Of a DNA stretch of 55,155 bases, positions 9,060 to 16,628 are shown in pieces. This DNA comes from Bacteroidota bacterium (GTDB taxonomy: Bacteria > Bacteroidota > Ignavibacteria > Kryptoniales > JAKASW01): assembly GCA_021811615.1 (NCBI GenBank), contig JAJZNW010000027.1, forward strand, positions 1 to 55,155, in the 5' to 3' direction. Every line of letters begins with the position of its first letter. Position 1 is the stretch's first letter. Position numbers and translations under genes: made by a program. Under the pieces are notes generated by a model. The model made no database searches. It had not been told where the DNA came from and was given only the letters and a program-made list of their open reading frames with translations.

Positions 9060-9605
9060 TTGTATGTCCCGACAAAGATATTCTTTACAAAAGGGGTAGG
9101 CAGACACCGCGATTACCTTCAATCGTTCGAGCTGGCCTTACGCGACGCCAAGATAGAGAAGTGCAACCTGGTTACCGTGTCCAGCATTTTCCCTGCAGGC
9201 TGCAAGCGGATTCCGCTCGATGAAGGCGTAAAGCTGCTTCAGCCCGGTCAGATCACTTTTTGCGTGATGGCAAGGAACTCGACAAACGAACCTAACAGGC
9301 TCGTTGCGGCCTCGATAGGCGTCGCTACTCCGAATGAGTCTTCTCAATACGGTTACCTCTCGGAGCACCACCCTTTCGGCGAAACCGATGAAAAGGCGGG
9401 AGAGTACGCGGAGGACCTTGCCGCCACGATGCTCGCGACAACACTGGGAATCGAGTTCGATCCCAATGCAGACTGGGATGAGCGCGAGAAGGTCTACAAA
9501 ATGAGCGGAAAGATCGTACGAAGTTTCAATATCACCCAATCCGCTGAAGGGGACAAGCGCGGCATCTGGACTACCGTAGTAGCTTCCGGCATACTCCTTC
9601 CGTAA
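9060..9605 (+). CDS. pdaD: pyruvoyl-dependent arginine decarboxylase
   Basis: This enzyme converts arginine to agmatine, the first step of one polyamine route. The proenzyme cleaves itself at a serine to form the pyruvoyl group. The self-cleavage region [16 protein letters not shown] is present, as are [21 protein letters not shown] near the N-terminus and [20 protein letters not shown] later. It closely resembles the Chlorobi-type proteins in arrangement and length (181 residues). The frame opens at an ATG at 9009 inside tyrS, but AAGGAG (9046-9051) lies 8 bases before the TTG at 9060, giving [13 protein letters not shown] at 9054 is also possible. A strong terminator follows at 9640-9667. 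Confidence 0.92.
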   Translation: MYVPTKIFFTKGVGRHRDYLQSFELALRDAKIEKCNLVTVSSIFPAGCKRIPLDEGVKLLQPGQITFCVMARNSTNEPNRLVAASIGVATPNESSQYGYLSEHHPFGETDEKAGEYAEDLAATMLATTLGIEFDPNADWDEREKVYKMSGKIVRSFNITQSAEGDKRGIWTTVVASGILLP

Positions 9606-9639
9606 TACAATCGAAGACCGACGAGACACAGGAAATGCG

Positions 9640-9667
9640 AAGCCCCATCCAACGGACGGGGCTTTTT
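9640..9667 (+). terminator. intrinsic terminator after pdaD
   Basis: AAGCCCC (9640-9646) pairs with GGGGCTT (9658-9664), and an inner TCC/GGA pair tightens the stem around an AAC loop. A T-run (9663-9667) follows directly. It ends the smpB-tyrS-pdaD transcript, and it lies only 42 bases beyond the end of the convergent atpG gene. Confidence 0.88.
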
Positions 9668-9708
9668 CGTTCCAGGTCTTCTAATCCGATTTTAAGAGGA
9701 GCCGAGGC

Positions 9709-10623
9709 CTAGCTTATCGAGTTCAGTGCCTCTGCGCCCGAAACCACCTCCAGCAATTCCTTGGTGATGGCTGCCTGGCGGGCCTTGTTGTACTGCAGCG
9801 AAAGCGCTGAAATCAGTTCGGAGGCGTTTTCACTCGCATTGTCCATGGCTGCCATTCGTGCCCCTTCTCCGGCGGCGTTGCTTTCGAGGAGAATCCTCCA
9901 CAAATGAAACTCAAGGTGCTTCGGGATCAGGGCTTCAATAATTGAAGTCTTGTCCGGCTCGTAGATGTACTGGATCTCGTCATGCCGGATATACTTCCCT
10001 TTCTTCTGCTCCGGCTTCTCAGTCCTGAGGGAATCTTTCCTGATGGGAAGAAACCGGTCTACGACGAGGCGCTGCTGAATAACGGTCTTGAACTCATTGT
10101 AAATGACATCGACACGATCGAACTTTCCGATCAGGTAGCCATTGACCACTTCTGCGGCAAGTGTCCTCGCAGTCGAGAACTGCAGGTCGTGAAAAACGCC
10201 CGAGTAGTTCGCTGCTATGTTATAGTTCCGTTTTGCGAAATAATCGTTCGATTTCTTACCGACGGTGAAGAGGCTCACTTGCCCGAGCGCATCGAGGTCG
10301 GAATAATTCTTCCGGATATGCTGCACAGCTGCCTTTATGATATTGGAGTTGAAAGCGCCGCAGAAGCCGCGGTCGGCGGAAACGACGATTATCGCGACGG
10401 CTTTGACGGGCCTTTCAACGAGCAATGGGTTTCCGTCAATATCCATTCCGCCGACCAAATGATTCATCAAGTCGTCGAGTTTTCGCGAATAGGGTCTGGC
10501 CGATAGAAGCGCGCCCTGCGCACGGCGCAGCTTTGCCGCTGCGACCATCTTCATGGCTTTCGTTATTTTCTCAGTGCTCTTGACGCCGCCGATGCGTCCT
10601 CTGATTTCGCGAAGAGTCGCCAC
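9709..10623 (-). CDS. atpG: ATP synthase F1 subunit gamma
   Basis: This is the central rotor shaft of the F1 sector, which couples proton flow through Fo to ATP synthesis. The N-terminus MATLREIRGRIGGVKSTEKITKAMKMVAAAKLRRA and the C-terminal helix (AAMDNASENASELISALSLQYNKARQAAITKELLEVVSGAEAL) are the conserved coiled-coil ends of the family. The central Rossmann-like part lies between them. Length 304 is slightly longer than in E. coli (287). The start is GTG. It is the last gene of the atp cluster here, and atpD and atpC do not follow. Confidence 0.95.
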   Translation of the reverse strand: MATLREIRGRIGGVKSTEKITKAMKMVAAAKLRRAQGALLSARPYSRKLDDLMNHLVGGMDIDGNPLLVERPVKAVAIIVVSADRGFCGAFNSNIIKAAVQHIRKNYSDLDALGQVSLFTVGKKSNDYFAKRNYNIAANYSGVFHDLQFSTARTLAAEVVNGYLIGKFDRVDVIYNEFKTVIQQRLVVDRFLPIRKDSLRTEKPEQKKGKYIRHDEIQYIYEPDKTSIIEALIPKHLEFHLWRILLESNAAGEGARMAAMDNASENASELISALSLQYNKARQAAITKELLEVVSGAEALNSIS

Positions 10624-10626
10624 GTG

Positions 10627-12183
10627 TTACTCCTTGATGGATGCCTTGAAGGAAGAAACGAACTCCCTGGTGATATCGTGCAGCCGTTTGTCAGTTTCGG
10701 CGTCGATGTCTTTCGTATCGGCTATCTTGTTCAGAATATCCTGGTGTTTAAGCTCCATCATCTCGATGTATTCCGCCTCGAACCTTATGATACTTTCGGT
10801 CGGAAGCTCGTCAAGGTAACCGTTGGTTCCGGCAAATATCAATATGACCTGTTTCTCAACGGGCATCGGCATGTACTGGTCCTGCTTCAGAATTTCGACG
10901 AGCCTCTGCCCTCTCCTAATCTGGGCCTGAGTCACCTTATCGAGGTCGGAGCCGAACTTTATGAACGCTTCGAGGGCCCTGAACTGCGCGAGGTCAAGTC
11001 GGAGGCCGCCGGCGACTTTCCGCATCGCTTTGATCTGGGCGTGGCCGCCAACGCGCGAGACGGAGATACCGACGTTGATGGCGGGCCTGACTCCGGAGTT
11101 GAAGAGGCCCGGCTCCAGGTAGATCTGGCCATCTGTTATGGAGATGACGTTTGTCGGGATATACGCAGAGACGTCGCCGGCTTGCGTCTCGATAATCGGA
11201 AGAGCGGTCAGGCTTCCGGAGCCTTCCGCATCACTGAGTTTTGAAGCCCGCTCAAGAAGTCTGCTATGCAGATAGAAAACGTCTCCCGGGTAAGCTTCTC
11301 GTCCAGGCGGCCTTCGAAGGAGCAACGAGACCTGCCTGTACGCCCACGCATGCTTCGAAAGATCGTCGTATACAACAAGGGCATCTCTCCCGCTGTCCCT
11401 GAAGAATTCCCCGAGAGTGCAACCGGAGTATGGGGCTATGAACTGCATCGGTGAAGGAACTCCTGCGGTCGCCGACACCACGGTAGTGTATTCCATCGCG
11501 CCCTCTTCTTCGAGCTTCGCGACAACCTGTGCAACCGTGGAAGCCTTCTGGCCGATCGCCACGTAGATGCAGTAGACCGGCTTAATTCCCCTGCGCTTCG
11601 CTTCTTCGGTGTGGGTATATTTCTGATTCAAAATTGTGTCAACGGCAATGGCGGTCTTGCCGGTCTGGCGGTCGCCGATGATGAGTTCGCGCTGACCGCG
11701 ACCGATAGGGATCATGGAGTCGATGGCCTTGAGGCCGGTACTGAGAGGCTCCTTAACGGGGTTTCTGGAAATGACCCCGAGCGCCTTTCTCTCGACCGGA
11801 AGTATCTTGTCGGTCTTTATGGCCCCTCTGCCGTCCACCGGCTGCCCAAGAGGGTTGATCACGCGGCCGAGCATGCCTTCACCTACAGGCATCGACATGA
11901 CCTTACCGGTCCGCTTCACCTGGTCGCCTTCCTTAACGAGCGTATCGTCGCCGAAGAGGATGCATCCGACGTTGTCTTCCTCGAGGTTCAGCGCCATTCC
12001 GAAAACCCCGTTGGGGAATTCGATCAACTCACTGGACATGACTTTCTGCAGTCCGTAGACTCTGGCGATGCCGTCGCCAACCTGGAGCACAGTTCCAACG
12101 TCGTACACGTCAGCTTCTTTTTCGAAGCCTGAAATTTGTTTTCTCAGAATTGCAGTTATTTCGTCCGGTCTAACCTCTGGCAT
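10627..12183 (-). CDS. atpA: ATP synthase F1 subunit alpha
   Basis: This is the non-catalytic nucleotide-binding subunit of F1. The P-loop GDRQTGKT is at residues 170-177, and the Walker B-like [45 protein letters not shown] region and [26 protein letters not shown] are standard. Length 518 fits. It ends 3 bases before the atpG start. The catalytic beta subunit is not encoded in this window, as in other Bacteroidota/Chlorobiota genomes where atpDC sits at another locus. Confidence 0.96.
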   Translation of the reverse strand: MPEVRPDEITAILRKQISGFEKEADVYDVGTVLQVGDGIARVYGLQKVMSSELIEFPNGVFGMALNLEEDNVGCILFGDDTLVKEGDQVKRTGKVMSMPVGEGMLGRVINPLGQPVDGRGAIKTDKILPVERKALGVISRNPVKEPLSTGLKAIDSMIPIGRGQRELIIGDRQTGKTAIAVDTILNQKYTHTEEAKRRGIKPVYCIYVAIGQKASTVAQVVAKLEEEGAMEYTTVVSATAGVPSPMQFIAPYSGCTLGEFFRDSGRDALVVYDDLSKHAWAYRQVSLLLRRPPGREAYPGDVFYLHSRLLERASKLSDAEGSGSLTALPIIETQAGDVSAYIPTNVISITDGQIYLEPGLFNSGVRPAINVGISVSRVGGHAQIKAMRKVAGGLRLDLAQFRALEAFIKFGSDLDKVTQAQIRRGQRLVEILKQDQYMPMPVEKQVILIFAGTNGYLDELPTESIIRFEAEYIEMMELKHQDILNKIADTKDIDAETDKRLHDITREFVSSFKASIKE

Positions 12184-12207
12184 GAGATCCTCTTTAGATA
12201 TTCAAAT

Positions 12208-12774
12208 TCAATTCTTCTGGTTCGAAGCGAGTGAAACGTCTTCGGAAAGCTGGTACTTGAGAATTTCAAGCTGTCTTCGTACGCTTCCGTCATAAACCGT
12301 GTCGCCGATCTGGGCAAGGAACCCTCCGACCAGGCTCTTGTCGAGCGAAAAGGATATGCGGACCTTTTTACCCGTAAGCCCTTCGAGTTTGGATCGGACC
12401 ATAGTCTGGCTCTTATCGTCAAGGGGGTAAGGCGCTCTGAGCTGGGCATTGACGATGCCCAGCGCTTCATCGAGAAGCAGGCCGTATTCAGACGCGATGC
12501 CTCCGGTTAGTTTCTCCCTTCCCTTGTCGATAAGGAGATTGAGGAACCCCAGGGTCATCTTGTCGACCTTGTCTTGGAACAGCGCATTCACGACGCTTCT
12601 CTTCCTTGCACGCATTATAACGGGGTTTGCGAAGAATAGTTCGAGCTCATGCGAGGCGGTTATCGACTCATGGATGAATCGCATGTCCGCACCGACCTGC
12701 TCGGCCTTCTTCATCTCTGTCGCGAGCTGCAACAAGGCTCCCGCATATCTTTTCGAAGCTCTCGATGATTTCAC
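12208..12774 (-). CDS. atpH: ATP synthase F1 subunit delta
   Basis: This stator subunit (OSCP homologue) links the F1 head to the b subunits. The 188-residue sequence starts SSRASKRYAGALLQLATE, the usual RYA.AL motif of the family. The C-terminal part reads LDKSLVGGFLAQIGDTVYDGSVRRQLEIL, the conserved GG....IGD...D.S....L motif. The start is GTG, 7 bases after the atpF stop. It lies between atpF and atpA in standard order. Confidence 0.92.
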   Translation of the reverse strand: MKSSRASKRYAGALLQLATEMKKAEQVGADMRFIHESITASHELELFFANPVIMRARKRSVVNALFQDKVDKMTLGFLNLLIDKGREKLTGGIASEYGLLLDEALGIVNAQLRAPYPLDDKSQTMVRSKLEGLTGKKVRISFSLDKSLVGGFLAQIGDTVYDGSVRRQLEILKYQLSEDVSLASNQKN

Positions 12775-12781
12775 GATCCGC

Positions 12782-13270
12782 CTAGTTCTTCTGCAATGAA
12801 TTCAGGAAACTCTCGACGAGTTTCTTCTGACGGGTTTCGTCCATCGTCTCGTCCAGAATTTTTCCAGCCGCTTTCACCGCCAGCTCCGCGACTACACCAT
12901 GGAGCTGGGTTATCGCCTGCTGCTTGTCTCTTTCGATTTCCTCCCGGGCCTTCTCGAGGACTTTATTCGCTTCCTGGCTCGCTTTTGACACCGATTCATT
13001 CCGCATCTTTTCGGCGAGCTCTCTCGCTTCCTTGATTAGCTGCTGGGCCTTCTCTTCCGCCTTTGCAAGTTCCCGCCGGTTCTCCTCGAGAAGCTTCTCG
13101 GCTTCATTCTTGGCTTCCTCAGCCCGCTCGATGGATTGCCGGATCGACTCTTCCCTCGTCTCGAGCGCCTTCAAAATAGGTTTCCACGCGGTCTTGCCCA
13201 GGACAAGAAGAAGCAGCGCGAAAGTGAACGTAGTCCATATTATCACGCCGGGATCAAGTTGTACAAGCAT
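12782..13270 (-). CDS. atpF: ATP synthase Fo subunit b
   Basis: This is the peripheral stalk subunit. One membrane helix (about residues 8-27, PGVIIWTTFTFALLLLVLGK) is followed by W(K)PILKALE and then a long charged Ala/Glu/Lys-rich coiled coil to residue 160 that dimerises and reaches the delta subunit. Length 162 fits. It follows atpE by about 70 bases. Confidence 0.93.
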   Translation of the reverse strand: MLVQLDPGVIIWTTFTFALLLLVLGKTAWKPILKALETREESIRQSIERAEEAKNEAEKLLEENRRELAKAEEKAQQLIKEARELAEKMRNESVSKASQEANKVLEKAREEIERDKQQAITQLHGVVAELAVKAAGKILDETMDETRQKKLVESFLNSLQKN

Positions 13271-13340
13271 AATTATCTCCTGTTGGATTTGGAGTGCGGA
13301 CCCGGCAAGCGTCGCCGCCAGTTACCTGCACTCCGCAGCT

Positions 13341-13589
13341 TTATGGTCGCAGGGCCATGATGATTGCGATTACCTCTGCAAACAGGGTAACTCCTTCAAT
13401 AAGTGCGGCGCCGATGATCATCGTAGTCCTGAGATCACCCTGGGCCTCGGGCTGTCGTCCGCTCGCTTCCAATGCGGCGGCCACAACTCTGCCGATGCCA
13501 AGTCCGCCACCTATGACTGCGAGTCCGGCTGCGAGACCGGCTGCAAGATGGATAAATCCGATATGGTATGTCTCTGGAGTTGGAACCAT
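13341..13589 (-). CDS. atpE: ATP synthase Fo subunit c
   Basis: This is the ring-forming proteolipid that carries protons. Two membrane helices flank a polar RQPEA loop (residues 45-49). Helix 1 has the glycine-rich GGGLGIGR packing motif, and helix 2 has the ion-binding carboxylate E65 in GAALIEG. At the position of the sodium-coordinating Gln of Na+ rings (Q32 in Ilyobacter) helix 1 has Ile, so proton coupling is more likely. A second acid, E72, lies in helix 2 seven residues after E65, which is unusual. Length 82 fits. Confidence 0.95.
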   Translation of the reverse strand: MVPTPETYHIGFIHLAAGLAAGLAVIGGGLGIGRVVAAALEASGRQPEAQGDLRTTMIIGAALIEGVTLFAEVIAIIMALRP

Positions 13590-13612
13590 TTAAACCTCCT
13601 TTAATCCTTCTT

Positions 13613-14518
13613 TTAATGTTCCTGATGAATTGCCATCCCGACGAACAGTGCCGTCAGGGTTGTGAAAATATATGCCTGAATGAATGCAACCAGAACTTCA
13701 AGTATTTCTATGAAGAGTGCGAAGCCAATCGCAAGCGGGGCCGCCAGCACGGTGCCGAAGACGAAGATCAGTCCTATGAAAGAAAATATTGCTATGTCGC
13801 CCGCGAGAAGGTTCGCAAACAGACGGACGCAGAGTGCAAAAGGCTTGGTGAAGAGTCCCATTACCTCTACGATCGCTATGATGGGTATCGCAAAGATCGG
13901 GACATTGGGGGGAACGAGCCCCTTGAAGTATTTGAAGAAGCCGTTGCTCATGATACCTGAAACCTGAACGACCAAGAAGGCGATCAAGGCAAGTGCTGCT
14001 GTAAAGCTGATGTCTCCCGAAGGTGTCGATGCATACGGTACCAGCTCGAATAGATTCGAGACAAGGATGAAAAAGAACAGTGTAAGAAAATAAGGAAGCA
14101 ACTTCTTCCCCTTCTCGCCGACAGCGGGTATGACTACGTCATCTCTGATGAAAAGGACAATCATCTCGATGGCACTGGCAAACTTCCCGGGCAGGTTGGA
14201 CTTTTTGTAGCTCGCCGCAACGATCTTCATCATGATGAACACGATGATCGCGACAAGCCACATCATCACGACGTGTTTCGTAATCGACATATCAAGCGAA
14301 AGGCCGAAAACATGAATAGGGGGAAAAACCGGGAGATGAATTTCTCCGAAAGGCAAAAAGTCCAGAGTATGGGAATCCGAGGCGTGTTCTATGATCCAGT
14401 TTCCGCTTGCAGCGTTGCTGGCATTTGACGCCGCCGCTTTCAAGGTATCAGATACCGATTTAACTGCCCCGGAAGCGATTGCTCCTGCCGAGGAATCGGC
14501 CAGAATTCCAAGAATCAC
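13613..14518 (-). CDS. atpB: ATP synthase Fo subunit a
   Basis: This is the stator channel subunit that passes protons to the c ring. Several membrane helices are visible, and the conserved region FTKPFALCVRLFANLLAGD contains the essential arginine. The C-terminal helices (ALFIEILEVLVAFIQAYIFTTLTALFVGMAI) are standard. A long, Ala/Ser-rich N-terminal extension of about 60 residues precedes the first helix, as is common in this phylum. The start GTG at 14518 overlaps the stop of the upstream AtpI-like gene as GTGA. Length 301. Confidence 0.94.
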   Translation of the reverse strand: MILGILADSSAGAIASGAVKSVSDTLKAAASNASNAASGNWIIEHASDSHTLDFLPFGEIHLPVFPPIHVFGLSLDMSITKHVVMMWLVAIIVFIMMKIVAASYKKSNLPGKFASAIEMIVLFIRDDVVIPAVGEKGKKLLPYFLTLFFFILVSNLFELVPYASTPSGDISFTAALALIAFLVVQVSGIMSNGFFKYFKGLVPPNVPIFAIPIIAIVEVMGLFTKPFALCVRLFANLLAGDIAIFSFIGLIFVFGTVLAAPLAIGFALFIEILEVLVAFIQAYIFTTLTALFVGMAIHQEH

Positions 14519-14952
14519 TGTCTATTCTCCATCATCGTCTTCCTTAACTCGAGCCTTTTGTTAATGAAGACAATCTCAAGTGCAGTCATAGTGAAATAAA
14601 ACACGAACAGGCCCCAAACAAACCCTCTGACATCTACGTGGATCACCAGCATCAGAAAGACAAATACTCCCAGCAGAAGCACGAGACGAATCCCCATTCC
14701 GAGAAATACTCCCTTTATGAAGACGATGGTGCTTTTATCGACATACTTTTCAATGGTGACGAATCCGACGGCTCCGTTGGCAATTCCGAGGACCGCTCCA
14801 AGAAAATACGATCCTACGAAGAGACTGTCTCCCAGACCCGAGACAACCGCGACAGATATCAACCCGAACGCGACGACGACGATCACGACAGTCCTGACAA
14901 CCTGCTTTCGCATCTCCTGGAGCGGAAGCTCAGTCCCTTTTCCTAGTATCAA
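14515..14952 (-). CDS. AtpI-like four-helix membrane protein of the atp operon
   Basis: A 145-residue integral membrane protein with four hydrophobic segments (about residues 20-38, 46-65, 78-105 and 108-127) and charged ends. Its place between atpZ and atpB matches the ATP synthase I-type gene of other operons, where it helps c-ring assembly or ion supply. Sequence identity to AtpI cannot be judged here. The TTG at 14952 overlaps atpZ by 23 bases. An ATG at 14913 would give a shorter protein but has no properly spaced ribosome-binding site. Confidence 0.7.
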   Translation of the reverse strand: MILGKGTELPLQEMRKQVVRTVVIVVVAFGLISVAVVSGLGDSLFVGSYFLGAVLGIANGAVGFVTIEKYVDKSTIVFIKGVFLGMGIRLVLLLGVFVFLMLVIHVDVRGFVWGLFVFYFTMTALEIVFINKRLELRKTMMENRQ

Positions 14953-15181
14953 TCTTGCCTAATTTTTGAATTTCTCTGAAGAAATTATAAAAACCGCCTA
15001 TCATACCTATTGCAGCTCCGGTAAGGAGCAACCACGGCGATGTATTGAATTGTTTATCAAGATAATATCCAATAAGGAGCATACCGGCGACGGACACGGC
15101 CAATTCCGTGCCGAGTCCCATGTACGGCCCCAGTTGCCTGTAGGTCTCAGCCAGGCCCTGGTTCTTCTTCGCCCGCGGCAC
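14930..15181 (-). CDS. atpZ: AtpZ/AtpI family small membrane protein
   Basis: An 83-residue protein with two membrane helices (about 21-39 and 48-65) and the pattern GTELAVSVAGMLLIGYYLDKQFNTSPWLLLTGAAIGMIGGFYNFFR, typical of the AtpZ/AtpI family that sits at the head of atp operons. The family is thought to help c-ring assembly or to bring in Mg2+ or Ca2+. The start is GTG with AGGTGA just upstream. It begins 3 bases after the bactofilin stop, so the two are likely co-translated. Confidence 0.85.
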   Translation of the reverse strand: MPRAKKNQGLAETYRQLGPYMGLGTELAVSVAGMLLIGYYLDKQFNTSPWLLLTGAAIGMIGGFYNFFREIQKLGKIDTRKRD

Positions 15182-15184
15182 AAA

Positions 15185-15550
15185 TCACCTGAACAACTCG
15201 CTCTTCTGATCCGGGCGTTTTTCTCCGCTCATATCGCACTTCCCATCGAAGACGGCTCCTTCATCGATGACAAGCTTTGCGGCGCGTATGTCACCCTTTA
15301 TCTTCGCTTTGTTCTCCAAAACAAGTTTTGCCTTGGCGGTAATATTTCCGGTAACTTTTCCTCCGACCGTCACAGTCTGAGCCTCCACGTTGCCGGTTAT
15401 CTCGCCATTTGCTCCGATCACGAGATCGCCGGTCAGGGACACGTCGCCATTAAGCTGGCCGTCTACCCTGAGGCTCCCGGGGCTGGTTACCTTGCCTTCA
15501 AAGCGCGAACCATGCGCTATTATGTTGATCTGTGCTTCTTCTTTTGCCAT
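15185..15550 (-). CDS. bactofilin family cytoskeletal protein
   Basis: Bactofilins polymerise into filaments that place cell-wall enzymes or shape determinants. The 121-residue protein is made of short repeats with hydrophobic steps (GSRFEGKVTSPGSLRVDGQLNGDVSLTGDLVIG and so on), the right-handed beta-helix signature of the polymerin domain (DUF583), with a short disordered charged tail. It directly follows a membrane-anchored M23 peptidase gene. The same bactofilin plus M23 pairing controls cell shape in Helicobacter and Caulobacter relatives, so a joint shape role is a reasonable inference. Confidence 0.9.
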   Translation of the reverse strand: MAKEEAQINIIAHGSRFEGKVTSPGSLRVDGQLNGDVSLTGDLVIGANGEITGNVEAQTVTVGGKVTGNITAKAKLVLENKAKIKGDIRAAKLVIDEGAVFDGKCDMSGEKRPDQKSELFR

Positions 15551-15551
15551 G

Positions 15552-16430
15552 TCAGTTCTTGGTTAGTAAGTAGTTCTCCGGATTCAAATTTTTCCCATCG
15601 TGCCACAACTCAAAATGGAGATGCGGGCCGCTGCTGGTCGTACCGGTCGAACCAACCAGCGCTATCGCTTCTCCCCTGGAAACTTTTGCACCCACCTGAA
15701 CGAGTATTCTCTCACAGTGTTTGTAAACCGTCATATAATTTCCGGGGTGGGCAATGATAAGCGTATTTCCTCCCGTCAAGGTCCAATCGGAAAACACCAC
15801 CTCGCCCGGCGCGGGTGCAACAATCGGCTCACCTTCCTGGGCGGAGATATCTATACCATAATGCTGCGTCGCATAATTAACTCCGCGAGTCACGAACCCC
15901 TGGACCGGCATCGTCAGCGGAAAGATACTACCTGCTACTCCTCTGTCAGAGGCAAAATTGACATCGATTCCTGCTGGCAATTGCTCCGGCATTGATGAAA
16001 CTGGCTCGCTCTCCTCAGGAGAGGAGGGGACGGATTGAGCAACGGTTCCGGACGCTGCCGATTGCTGGCCGGACGAACTATTCGTATCAAACCCACCGGT
16101 GTCACCCAGAGCCTCTCTCAATTTCAGATTATAAGCAGCCAGGTACGTTAGCTGGTTCTGTACGGCATCGACCTTAGTCTCCAATACGCGGACCTTCTCC
16201 AGTTGCTCGGCCTGAGTGCTGAAGTACGACGGCAATATAATTTCTCCCAACGGAGTATAGATCATAGCGAATATGCTAACCCCGCCGATAGCCACAATTC
16301 CCAAAAGAACAATTATCGCTAATTGAAATTTCGACGCCTTGAAACTCCGCGACGGCTTCTCTGCATCGGATAATACAAGAAACGTCAGCTTTGCTGACGC
16401 CGATTTTTCGTGCGGTGATTTGTGCTGCAT
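15552..16430 (-). CDS. membrane-anchored M23 family metallopeptidase
   Basis: This is probably an LytM-type endopeptidase that cuts peptidoglycan cross-bridges. A basic N-terminus and one membrane helix (about residues 35-56) are followed by a coiled-coil stretch (QAEQLEKVRVLETKVDAVQ), a Ser-rich linker, and the C-terminal LytM domain with HYGID and GPHLHFELW, the zinc ligands and catalytic His. All expected metal-binding residues are present, so it should be active. The open frame reaches 16658, but the strong promoter at 16444-16472 would start transcription near 16437, so only the ATG at 16430 remains. This gives 292 residues and an almost leaderless mRNA. It heads the bactofilin-atp operon. 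Confidence 0.88.
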   Translation of the reverse strand: MQHKSPHEKSASAKLTFLVLSDAEKPSRSFKASKFQLAIIVLLGIVAIGGVSIFAMIYTPLGEIILPSYFSTQAEQLEKVRVLETKVDAVQNQLTYLAAYNLKLREALGDTGGFDTNSSSGQQSAASGTVAQSVPSSPEESEPVSSMPEQLPAGIDVNFASDRGVAGSIFPLTMPVQGFVTRGVNYATQHYGIDISAQEGEPIVAPAPGEVVFSDWTLTGGNTLIIAHPGNYMTVYKHCERILVQVGAKVSRGEAIALVGSTGTTSSGPHLHFELWHDGKNLNPENYLLTKN

Positions 16431-16443
16431 CTTTTCGAATAGG

Positions 16444-16472
16444 AATATAGAACCCCGACGCATTATTGTCAA
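16444..16472 (-). promoter_or_regulatory. strong sigma70-type promoter of the M23-bactofilin-atp operon
   Basis: Minus strand: TTGACA (16467-16472), a 17-base spacer and TATATT (16444-16449), close to the perfect consensus. The expected start point near 16437 leaves a 5' leader of about 7 bases before the ATG at 16430. Confidence 0.7.
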
Positions 16473-16493
16473 TGAACGATGTGGCCATAAGAG
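16466..16493 (+). promoter_or_regulatory. possible plus-strand promoter overlapping the divergent one
   Basis: TTGTCA (16466-16471) with a 16-base spacer leads to TAAGAG (16488-16493). Its -35 is almost the same bases as the minus-strand -35. Transcription would start near 16500, at the ATG of the small ORF before the carboxyltransferase gene. Confidence 0.3.
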
Positions 16494-16499
16494 ACCGAA

Positions 16500-16628
16500 A
16501 TGATTGCCCTTACGATGATTCGTCATCTCGGTCGCAGGATGCTGGTTCCGGCCGATCCGCTCCCCTTCTTGGAAAAGCGGACTCCGTTGGATATTCTTGT
16601 AGGAAACAAATTCGTCGAGGCGACTTAA
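16500..16628 (+). CDS. possible 42-residue ORF abutting the carboxyltransferase gene
   Basis: An open frame from ATG (16500) to TAA (16626-16628) that ends directly against the next start (TAAATG). An in-frame TAA lies at 16488-16490, so it cannot be longer. It is rich in Arg, Leu and Pro (MIRHLGRRMLVPADPLPFLE) and has no family that I recognise. It could be a leader peptide coupling translation to the carboxyltransferase gene, or chance. No ribosome-binding site precedes it. Confidence 0.25.
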   Translation: MIALTMIRHLGRRMLVPADPLPFLEKRTPLDILVGNKFVEAT

